Shown here piece by piece: positions 35,692 to 43,164 of a stretch of DNA of 64,000 nucleotides. The number at the start of each line of letters is the position of its first letter. Position 1 is the stretch's first letter. The stretch lies in NCBI GenBank assembly GCA_900316995.1, contig ONEZ01000007.1, positions 1-64,000 on the forward strand, read 5' to 3'. Origin of the DNA: an uncultured Bacteroidales bacterium (GTDB taxonomy: Bacteria > Bacteroidota > Bacteroidia > Bacteroidales > Paludibacteraceae). A model generated the notes under the pieces. That model saw only the letters and a list, made by a program, of their open reading frames with translations. It ran no database searches and had not been told where the DNA came from. The translations under genes were made by a program, and so were the position numbers.

Positions 35692-37177
35692 CAAAACATA
35701 TAACCCCGATGTGCTTAATTGTATAGCTAATTTGAGTAATGATGAGGTTTTCACGCCGCCTGCATTGGCAAATAAGATGCTTGATACATTACCGCAGTCT
35801 CTATTTTCTAACCCCGATGTCAAGTTCCTTGACCCATTTTGTAAGAGTGGAGTGTTTTTGCGGGAGATTGTTAAACGATTAAACCGTGGATTGGCAAGCC
35901 AGATGCCGGATGTTGAAGAACGCATTAACCATATACTAAAGAAGCAAGTTTACGGTATTGCCATTACCGAGCTGACATCGCTGCTTTCTCGACGTACAGT
36001 ATATTGCAGTAAGGTGGCAAATGGACCTCAGAGTGTGGCCAATTTTACTGATACTGATGGAAATATTTATTATAAACCAATGCAGCACACTTGGGTGGGT
36101 GGCAAGTGTAAATATTGCGGTGCCAGCCAAAGTGTGTATGAACGTACAGACGATGCGGAAACTTACGCATATAATTTTATTCATGTAGAAAATTTTAACC
36201 AGATATTCAATATGAAATTTGATGTAATAATAGGGAATCCACCATATCAATTGAACGATGGCGGTAATGGTGCGAGTGCAGTTCCTATATATCACTTGTT
36301 TGTAGAAAAGGCAATAAAACTTAACCCTAAATATGCGTGCTTTATAATTCCTGCTAGATGGTATGCTGGTGGTAAGGGATTAGACACTTTTAGAAATATG
36401 ATGTTGAATAATTCACATATTTCTCATTTAGTTGATTTTTCAAATTCATCTGATTGTTTTTGTGGTGTAAATATTGCTGGAGGCATTTGTTATTTTTTGT
36501 GGAATAAAAATTTTCAAGGCGATTGTTATGTGACAAATGTAAAAAATAATGAGTTCGGAACACCTACTAAAAGAAGTTTATCGGAGTATAGTGTTTTTGT
36601 TAGAGATAATGATGCGGTTGAGATTATTCGTAAGGTTAAAAGTGTTTCCCCTAAATTTTTAGATGATATAGTTTTTTCAAGGAATTGTTTCTGTTTGCCA
36701 AGTGATGAACACGGCAATGAAACTTTGGGAGAACTTGAGCTGTTTTCTAGTGGTGGACTTTCATTTATCAATAAAAGTATGATTACAGATAAACAAAATA
36801 TACTTGATAAATATAAAGTCATTATTACCTATGCAATGTCAGGTGGAAATAAACCTGGGAAAGATGGAAAATATCAAATAATATCATCGCTAAAGGTACT
36901 TAGACCTTTTCAGGTTTGCACTGAGACCTTTTTGGTGCTGCAAGCATTTGATAATGAAAAATCAGCTTATAATATGTGTTCTTATGTGCAGACCAAATTT
37001 TTTAGGATGTTATTATTACAGGCTTTGTCTTCGATTCATATTACTAAAAATACATTTCAATTCGTTCCTCTTCAAGACTTCTCGCATCCGTGGACGGACA
37101 AAATGTTGTATGAGAAATATAAATTAGATGATAAAGAGATTGATTTCATAGAGAGTATGATAAAACCAATGGAGTAG
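35672..37177 (+). CDS. N6-adenine DNA methyltransferase, Eco57I-like
   Basis: 501 residues. It has motif I variant FLDPFCKSGVFL, catalytic NPPYQL in DVIIGNPPYQL, a possible zinc pair CKYCG, and a C-terminal region of the TaqI/Eco57I recognition type (LSSIHITKNTFQFVP). It should methylate adenine at the system's target. The N-terminal EVFTPPALANKML repeats the layout of the preceding protein, so the two may have arisen by duplication. The base composition is more AT-rich than the neighbouring core genes. Confidence 0.85.
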   Translation: MPMKKINKTYNPDVLNCIANLSNDEVFTPPALANKMLDTLPQSLFSNPDVKFLDPFCKSGVFLREIVKRLNRGLASQMPDVEERINHILKKQVYGIAITELTSLLSRRTVYCSKVANGPQSVANFTDTDGNIYYKPMQHTWVGGKCKYCGASQSVYERTDDAETYAYNFIHVENFNQIFNMKFDVIIGNPPYQLNDGGNGASAVPIYHLFVEKAIKLNPKYACFIIPARWYAGGKGLDTFRNMMLNNSHISHLVDFSNSSDCFCGVNIAGGICYFLWNKNFQGDCYVTNVKNNEFGTPTKRSLSEYSVFVRDNDAVEIIRKVKSVSPKFLDDIVFSRNCFCLPSDEHGNETLGELELFSSGGLSFINKSMITDKQNILDKYKVIITYAMSGGNKPGKDGKYQIISSLKVLRPFQVCTETFLVLQAFDNEKSAYNMCSYVQTKFFRMLLLQALSSIHITKNTFQFVPLQDFSHPWTDKMLYEKYKLDDKEIDFIESMIKPME

Positions 37178-37194
37178 TGTAAATGTAAAAACAG

Positions 37195-39723
37195 ATGTTT
37201 ATGAGCGCGCAAGATTATTTGATAAAGAAGATTGAGACTTCTCCCACAGTTTATGCCTATAGTGACACTAGGTTCCCTGGTATGCTTAAGGTGGGTTACA
37301 CATCGCGTACCATAGATGATAGAATGAAGGAACATTACCCAACAGTGGTGCCGTATAAGTCATGGAAGGTGGAGATGATACGCAGTGCAATGCGTAGTGA
37401 TGGTTCAAGTTTTGATGATCATGCCGTTCATAGGGTGCTTGAAAACAGTGGTATTCCCAAAGTTGTAGTTACTGATGCAGAGGATGGTAAGCGTAAAAAG
37501 GGTGAATGGTTCAGATGTGGCGTTCGTGAGGTTGAGAAAGCTGTTCAAGCAGTAAAGTTATACAACGACACTATAATTGAGCGTACTAGGGATTTTGAAA
37601 TGAGGCCGGAACAAAGGCGTGCAGTTGATGTAACATCGGGATATTATAAGGCTTTTGCCACTGACTTTCAAAACCGAGGTAGAATACCTCATTTCCTATG
37701 GAACGCCAAAATGCGTTTTGGAAAGACGTTTACAGCATATCAGCTTGCGCTTAGAATGGGATGGCGAAAGGTACTCGTGCTTACATTTAAGCCTGCCGTA
37801 AAAACGGCATGGAAGGAAGACTTGCTTACTCATATTGATTTTGAAGGGTGGCAATTTTGTGAGAAAGGTGAGAATCGTGAGTTCAATACTGTAGATGAGA
37901 AGAGACCGTTTGTATGTTTCGCTTCTTTTCAAGATGTTCTTGGAAGGGACAAGGCTGGTGGTTATAAGGCCACGAATGAATGGCTTCAGACCATACAGTG
38001 GGATTGTATAATATTGGATGAGTACCATTATGGAGCATGGGGCAAAAACGCAAAAGAGTATTATGATAGCTCTGATGTCCTTATGGCGGCTGAAGAGGCA
38101 GTTTCAATTTACTCAGAAGATTCATCCAAAAAAGAGATTGATGCGCTTGAAAACTATGATGAGCAGTTGATGCCACTTACTACAGGTGCGTATCTATATT
38201 TGTCTGGTACGCCGTTCCGTGCCATTCAAAATGGAGAGTTTATTGAGGACCAGATCTTTAACTGGACATATTCTGATGAACAGGCAGCCAAGGTTGCATG
38301 GGAGGGTGATGATAATCCATATTTGTCATTGCCACAGATGGTAATGATGACATATCAGCTACCAGACCGTATATGTGAGATTGCCGCTGAGGGTGAGTTT
38401 GACGAGTTTGACCTCAATGAGTTTTTCCGTGCCGATGATAACGGCTTTGTGCATCAGGATTATGTGCAAAAGTGGATTAGCTGGATAAGAGGTAATTTTT
38501 CTGAGACTGTGGTCACAGAACTAAAACAGCAGAGCGAAAAACCTGCACTGCCTTTTTCGGATTATCGTCTGCTAAGTTATTTGCAGCATACATTCTGGTT
38601 TATGCCAAGTGTGGCATCGTGTAAGGCAATGGGCAAACTGCTACGTAGCAAAGCAAACTCATTTTTTGATGATTACAAAATTATTGTAGCAGCAGGAAAT
38701 GATGCTGGTATGGGGGCTGAGGCTGTGCAACCTGTGTATGATGCTATGGGGAATCCGCAGAAAAGCAAGACTATTACACTTTCTTGCGGAAAACTGTCAA
38801 CGGGTGTTACTGTAAGGCCTTGGAGCGGAATTTTTATGCTTAGGAACTCTCAGAGCCCAGAAACATATTTTCAAGCTGCATTCCGTGTTCAATCTCCGTG
38901 GACTATAAGAGACGAACATGGCAAAGAGATTGTGCTAAAACCACTATGTTATGTTTTTGATTTTGCTCCTGACCGTGCATTAAAACAAGTTGCTGAGTAT
39001 AGCTGTAAATTGGATGTGAGAGATGTGAATCAAGAAACTAAGGTTGCAGAATTTGTTAAATTTCTGCCAATACTTGCGTATGATGGTAGTAGTATGAAAC
39101 CTATAGATGCTGCAGGAATTCTTGATATTGCCATGAGTGGCACTACGGCTACACTACTGGCTCGTAGATGGGAAAGTGCGTTATTAGTGAATGTTGATAA
39201 TATAACACTTCAACGGTTACTAAATAATGCTGAGGCTATGAAGGCTCTAATGAATATTGAAGGATTCCGCTCCCTTAACAGTGATATAGAAACTATAGTG
39301 AATAAGTCTGAACATGTTAAGAAGTTAAAGAGAGAAAAGGGAGATGATATAACTCCTACAGAGAAACGAGAACTTACTGCAGAGGAGAAGGAGTATAAGA
39401 GCAAGCGCAAGCAGATTCAGGAGAAACTTATTAAGTTTGCCACTCGTATTCCTGTGTTTATGTATCTGACTGACTTTAGAGAGAACGCATTGCGTGATGT
39501 TATAACACAACTTGAACCAGAACTGTTTAGAAAGGTTACAGGTCTTACAATAAAAGATTTTGAGTTGCTCGTCAGTCTGGGTGTGTTTAACTCACAGCAA
39601 ATGAATGATGCAGTGTATAAGTTCAGACGTTATGAAGACTCAAGTCTTGAATACACAGGTATAGATAAACGTGACCCAGGCAAAACTGGAGCCTGGGACA
39701 CGGTGATTTATGATTCTTATTAG
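37195..39723 (+). CDS. GIY-YIG nuclease fused to an SF2 helicase/translocase
   Basis: 842 residues. An N-terminal GIY-YIG/T5orf172-like domain (about 15-110: VYAYSDTRFPGMLKVGYTSRT, with the conserved Arg and a later Glu region) is followed by an SF2 motor. Motor motifs are I (AKMRFGKTFTA), II (IILDEYHYG), III (LSGTPFR) and VI-like (YFQAAFRVQSP). The last 150 residues are helical and Lys-rich. Fused to two methyltransferase genes, it is best read as the restriction subunit: a DNA translocase with a cutting domain. Confidence 0.82.
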   Translation: MFMSAQDYLIKKIETSPTVYAYSDTRFPGMLKVGYTSRTIDDRMKEHYPTVVPYKSWKVEMIRSAMRSDGSSFDDHAVHRVLENSGIPKVVVTDAEDGKRKKGEWFRCGVREVEKAVQAVKLYNDTIIERTRDFEMRPEQRRAVDVTSGYYKAFATDFQNRGRIPHFLWNAKMRFGKTFTAYQLALRMGWRKVLVLTFKPAVKTAWKEDLLTHIDFEGWQFCEKGENREFNTVDEKRPFVCFASFQDVLGRDKAGGYKATNEWLQTIQWDCIILDEYHYGAWGKNAKEYYDSSDVLMAAEEAVSIYSEDSSKKEIDALENYDEQLMPLTTGAYLYLSGTPFRAIQNGEFIEDQIFNWTYSDEQAAKVAWEGDDNPYLSLPQMVMMTYQLPDRICEIAAEGEFDEFDLNEFFRADDNGFVHQDYVQKWISWIRGNFSETVVTELKQQSEKPALPFSDYRLLSYLQHTFWFMPSVASCKAMGKLLRSKANSFFDDYKIIVAAGNDAGMGAEAVQPVYDAMGNPQKSKTITLSCGKLSTGVTVRPWSGIFMLRNSQSPETYFQAAFRVQSPWTIRDEHGKEIVLKPLCYVFDFAPDRALKQVAEYSCKLDVRDVNQETKVAEFVKFLPILAYDGSSMKPIDAAGILDIAMSGTTATLLARRWESALLVNVDNITLQRLLNNAEAMKALMNIEGFRSLNSDIETIVNKSEHVKKLKREKGDDITPTEKRELTAEEKEYKSKRKQIQEKLIKFATRIPVFMYLTDFRENALRDVITQLEPELFRKVTGLTIKDFELLVSLGVFNSQQMNDAVYKFRRYEDSSLEYTGIDKRDPGKTGAWDTVIYDSY

Positions 39724-39748
39724 AAGCTAAATTATTTTTCTTTTGTAA

Positions 39749-40186
39749 CTAAAACTTCACATTGGGATTGTAATGTTTGATAACAGGACCATATTTTTTT
39801 ATTTCGGCATCTGTCATTGGTCGGGCTTTATCGGATAATCTTACAACATTTCCATCCTTGTCAGTTTTATATACTTGTACATGAGCGGTACCCTTAGGAA
39901 ACGTTGTTCCATCTGGGTTTTTATGGGTATGACTCCAGTCAATGTCCATAAAAGAATGTCGATCCTTATATACTCTTGCTTGAGAAGCGAGGCCGTCTTT
40001 TCCTTTTTTTAGATAAACTTCAGTTGTGCTACTATACTTAGGCAGTCCGCTATGAGTGCCGGACGGGTCATCTATTCTGCTGACTAATTTGCATGTGACT
40101 CCACCAATTATCTCTTTGTCACTCTCATCTTTGTATAAATATTGGGTAAAACCACCATCTTTGTTATATTGTCTTTGATTTCCCAT
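39749..40186 (-). CDS. Stand-alone toxin-domain-like protein
   Basis: 145 residues, no signal peptide. The segment MDIDWSHTHKNPDGTTFPKGTAHVQVY, with several His and Asp/Glu, and the ending GPVIKHYNPNVKF resemble C-terminal domains of polymorphic toxins or phage-borne nucleases that carry an HxH centre. That likeness is from memory of sequence style only. It is the last gene of a three-gene operon. Confidence 0.45.
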   Translation of the reverse strand: MGNQRQYNKDGGFTQYLYKDESDKEIIGGVTCKLVSRIDDPSGTHSGLPKYSSTTEVYLKKGKDGLASQARVYKDRHSFMDIDWSHTHKNPDGTTFPKGTAHVQVYKTDKDGNVVRLSDKARPMTDAEIKKYGPVIKHYNPNVKF

Positions 40187-40189
40187 AAT

Positions 40190-40576
40190 TTAATCGTTGT
40201 CAAAATTGTTATCGTACCTAATTCCTTTATAATCTCGTTCTCTTAACCATTCTAAAAGAGTTATGCTATTTTCTGTAAAGCCTGCATCTTTTAGATTGAC
40301 ACTTAATGTATCTGACAAATTCATTAGATGACAATCTTCTTTACTTGACCCATTAATTGTTTGTCCAATGATAAACTCACAGCATATACATCTGACAATG
40401 TATATATGATCTTCATTGTCATCTTCATGCATTAGCAAATCATTTGATAATGTAGGTTCATGCTCCATCTTGTAACGTAACTTCTCAAAGAAAATGCGCT
40501 CGTTTTTTGATTTATAATGGTTTTCCATTGCTGCGAACATCATATAGTCCTCAGCCCAAAGCTTATTTGTGTTCAT
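40190..40576 (-). CDS. Small acidic protein of unknown function
   Basis: 128 residues, acidic, with two neighbouring cysteines (VRCICCEF). It overlaps the DUF4417 gene by 4 bp and lies 3 bp before the toxin-like gene. Small acidic proteins in such positions are often immunity proteins or antitoxins; that is inference from context. Confidence 0.5.
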   Translation of the reverse strand: MNTNKLWAEDYMMFAAMENHYKSKNERIFFEKLRYKMEHEPTLSNDLLMHEDDNEDHIYIVRCICCEFIIGQTINGSSKEDCHLMNLSDTLSVNLKDAGFTENSITLLEWLRERDYKGIRYDNNFDND

Positions 40577-41277
40577 GATCTAAAATGTGTTGAAATATAA
40601 TCTGGAATGAATTTAAGTTCTGCTTTTATATAAGGCACTTCGATAGGTTCGCCATATACAAAAATTTTAATTGGTGTTAATTCTGAATCAATACGCTGCA
40701 AAGCATATTTCCAAAGTGATAAACTTGATTTACAATGCTTGTTCCCTACGCCACAAGTAGCAAGTACACTATTAGTAGGAAGCCCATCCAGCGCATATGA
40801 AAATGAATTTGCGTTTCCCCAACTAACAGTTGGAATCACATTGAATCCACAATTTTGCCAATACGCACCAACGAACCGTGTTTTATAAATTGCTTCCTTA
40901 TTCAATTGAGTAAGATATTCCTCTACGTATAAAGAATAATCAGGTGTAAATAAGAAATCAAAAGGTATAAGTTTGCGTGTTGTTGATTCTAAATTTTTCC
41001 ATACTGCGTTATCAAACCTGTAATCATATTGAAAAAAATGTAAGGCTTGATTAGCTCCGCTTAAGCTTTTCCATTTGTTGAATGGGAAGATACTAAAGTC
41101 AGTTGGTCCTGTGTAAGGTTTTAGTATGGGGAAATAATTTGTATCTGTAAATGTAATTCCTTTGGCAAGATGCATATTGTTCCATTTGTGCATCTGTTTT
41201 TTACTTGAAGTGTATGGAGAATTCTTTCTTGCTTGACACTCCATTTCGTACAATTCCTTTATAGAAAATAAATTCAT
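40573..41277 (-). CDS. DUF4417 domain protein
   Basis: 234 residues from MNLFSIKELYEMECQ. It matches DUF4417 along most of its length: PFDFLFTPDYSLYVEEYL, FVGAYWQNCGFNVIPTVSWG, SYALDGLPTNSVLATCGVG and ending in IFVYGEP. The family is common on phages, plasmids and conjugative elements and its function is unknown. The longer frame is rejected because it would overlap the promoter region. TATTTTTG (minus, 41339-41346) may be its -7 element. Confidence 0.8.
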   Translation of the reverse strand: MNLFSIKELYEMECQARKNSPYTSSKKQMHKWNNMHLAKGITFTDTNYFPILKPYTGPTDFSIFPFNKWKSLSGANQALHFFQYDYRFDNAVWKNLESTTRKLIPFDFLFTPDYSLYVEEYLTQLNKEAIYKTRFVGAYWQNCGFNVIPTVSWGNANSFSYALDGLPTNSVLATCGVGNKHCKSSLSLWKYALQRIDSELTPIKIFVYGEPIEVPYIKAELKFIPDYISTHFRS

Positions 41278-41326
41278 AAAAAATCTTAATAATAGTTTAT
41301 TGAATATTACTGATAGAGGAAATGAT

Positions 41327-41357
41327 TTTGCGAACAAGCAAAAATAATGTAACTTTG
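41327..41357 (+). promoter_or_regulatory. Promoter of the second small RNA
   Basis: TTTG (41327-41330), 19 bases, then TAACTTTG (41350-41357): a complete match. It overlaps the probable divergent -7 of the DUF4417 gene. Confidence 0.7.
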
Positions 41358-41363
41358 CAGTCG

Positions 41364-41477
41364 TAGATTCATGTCCTAATCAATAATAGGATGGTTTTCT
41401 CTCTCGGTCTCGCTCAGCGGCCAAACTATGCGAGATCATTTTTAGTCCTGATAACATACAGTGTCAGGACTTTTTAG
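41364..41477 (+). ncRNA. Small RNA with three hairpins and a terminator
   Basis: Starting about 7 bases after a full promoter, the transcript would form TCCTA/TAGGA (41374-41378/41387-41391) and GGTCTCGC/GCGAGATC (41406-41413/41430-41437). It ends with a perfect terminator, AGTCCTGA/TCAGGACT (41444-41451/41464-41471) plus TTTTT. It has no start codon followed by a worthwhile frame. Length is about 115 nt. It lies between the DUF4417 operon and the PIN/ImmA operon, in the same accessory block as the first RNA gene. Confidence 0.7.
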
Positions 41478-41506
41478 TCTTTACTATAACATTCCTTCAT
41501 AGGCAA

Positions 41507-42019
41507 TCACTCCTTCCATTTATTAATATATTCATTGATATAGCTCAAGGGCAAACGAGGATTTATTTCTTTGAGTTTCTCCAATGCCTCTATCGCATTA
41601 ATTCTACAGATAGTAGACGTCTCAACCATTTTGTCTATTATATAAAATATGCCATGAACGTCAACTCCGTTTTCAGATGCCGCATGCCTTAATCTATTAT
41701 CTCCTGTGAGCAGAGTGTAAGTGTTTTTCTGGGCGTATAACCACACAGAACAGTCCTGAATTGAAACTCTTGTTCTGGCTCGTTGCTTTATACTAAAATC
41801 AAATAACTCTTCCATCTCCTTGCCTGTAAATGACTTAACCGTAATCTCCCCGCTGATGATGAATCTTTCAACTTTGCTTCTCTGTGTACCCTTGTTAAGT
41901 TCATTTATAACAAAGTCTGTAGTATGGATTTCCCATGGCAAATCCATAAAACTATCAAGAAGGTTTGACTCTATCAGGTCAATAAAAATATTAGTATCAC
42001 TTACAACTACTGTATTCAT
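41507..42019 (-). CDS. PIN-domain toxin
   Basis: 170 residues of PIN fold: Asp in VVSDTNIFIDL, an acidic helix region ELNKGTQRS, Asp in SIQDCSVWLYA and TGDNRLRHAA. These four acidic positions form the Mg2+ centre of PIN ribonucleases. Its start overlaps the end of the XRE-ImmA gene by one base. This is the arrangement of COG2856-type toxin-antitoxin pairs in which an XRE-ImmA/IrrE protein controls a PIN-like toxin. Confidence 0.82.
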   Translation of the reverse strand: MNTVVVSDTNIFIDLIESNLLDSFMDLPWEIHTTDFVINELNKGTQRSKVERFIISGEITVKSFTGKEMEELFDFSIKQRARTRVSIQDCSVWLYAQKNTYTLLTGDNRLRHAASENGVDVHGIFYIIDKMVETSTICRINAIEALEKLKEINPRLPLSYINEYINKWKE

Positions 42020-43095
42020 CAGACTACATTTGAATTTTTTCTGACATGATCAACGGAGCATTGCAGCAGTGACGCAGCCTTGTTAACTGAGATTAGCTGT
42101 TGCGCTAATGCTGAATATACCATGGATTTGAAACGGTCAATCTTACATTCTTTATATCTTGATTCTTCTACCAATCGCTTAAATGAAGCGTACTTGCTTT
42201 TTCGTATGTAAAAACTACGGTATCTGTCATCATTTACTATTCTAAGCGAATGTAATTTATGAACTATTGCATCAATAGATATGCCGTAAGCTTCACTTAA
42301 TGACACCAACTCCTCAATGGCGATTGAGCTGTTATTCCTAAAATAGCAGCTTATGATTTCACTTGGAAGCAACATCTCACTTGCAAAAGCGTTGCATAGT
42401 TTCTCTTTCTCCTTTTGGGGTAATTCAGTAGGGAATTTTTCATTTAAGAGCAAATGCCCCAATTCATGTAAAGAGGTGAGCCTCCTTCTTTCTATATTAG
42501 TTTTTTTAGAGTTTAGCACAATAATGCTGTGAGTTCCGTTTACTATACCGCTAACGCCATCAAAAGATTCAGGTGCGTCAGTGTATATTAACTTCACGCC
42601 ATGAGACTCCAGCGTTTCTTGCACATTGGCAATGCCATCTATTCCAAGGCTCCAATATTGTCTGACCATCAATGCGTATGTTTCCACATCAGAAATGGTT
42701 TCTATTTTGTTGCACTGTATCTGCTTTAGATAAGATTCTTTGGCTCCTAAAATCTCCTCTATTTCAAGATACCTTTCCACATCGTCTTGTATCTGAACTT
42801 TTAAGGCCGAAGTCTCTTTTGACCCGACATCAGCTTTTTTCCTGAAAGACATATTGAAATCATCTATCTCAAATGTAAAAGGACGGAAAAAATAATCAAC
42901 GTCAACATTTAAACTTGAGGCAAGTGAAATTAATACAGTGCTACTGGGTAGCATTTTTGCAGACTCATATTTTGAGATGGCCTGTTTGCTTACCAGTCCG
43001 TTCATGCTGTTACATAAGGCCTCCATTGAGAGCTTAGCCTTAATGCGTGCCTGCTTGAGCCTTTTTGCAAAAATTTCCAATTTGTTTTCAGACAT
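42019..43095 (-). CDS. XRE regulator fused to ImmA/IrrE metallopeptidase (antitoxin)
   Basis: 358 residues from MSENKLEIFAKRLKQARIKA. The N-terminal XRE helix-turn-helix (about 5-65, KQAISKYESAKMLPS) is followed by an ImmA/IrrE domain with the zinc motif SLHELGHLLL. The C-terminal 80 residues include a short HTH-like piece (SVNKAASLLQCSVDHVRK). ImmA-type proteins cleave or bind regulators and toxins. The start is fixed by the promoter, which lies inside the longer possible frame. Confidence 0.85.
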   Translation of the reverse strand: MSENKLEIFAKRLKQARIKAKLSMEALCNSMNGLVSKQAISKYESAKMLPSSTVLISLASSLNVDVDYFFRPFTFEIDDFNMSFRKKADVGSKETSALKVQIQDDVERYLEIEEILGAKESYLKQIQCNKIETISDVETYALMVRQYWSLGIDGIANVQETLESHGVKLIYTDAPESFDGVSGIVNGTHSIIVLNSKKTNIERRRLTSLHELGHLLLNEKFPTELPQKEKEKLCNAFASEMLLPSEIISCYFRNNSSIAIEELVSLSEAYGISIDAIVHKLHSLRIVNDDRYRSFYIRKSKYASFKRLVEESRYKECKIDRFKSMVYSALAQQLISVNKAASLLQCSVDHVRKNSNVV

Positions 43096-43110
43096 AGTTT
43101 CATAAGTTTT

Positions 43111-43148
43111 GGTTGACAAATGTACGAATAATTTTTGTTTTGTCAACC
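43111..43148 (-). promoter_or_regulatory. Promoter inside a perfect operator, XRE-ImmA/PIN operon
   Basis: GGTTGACAAA (43111-43120) and TTTGTCAACC (43139-43148) form a perfect 10-bp inverted repeat. On the minus strand the -33 TTG lies in one arm and the -7 TACATTTG (43117-43124) overlaps the other, with a 19-base spacer. A dimer bound here would block RNA polymerase, as expected for autorepression by the XRE antitoxin. Confidence 0.72.
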
Positions 43149-43164
43149 AATAATGACAAAAAAA

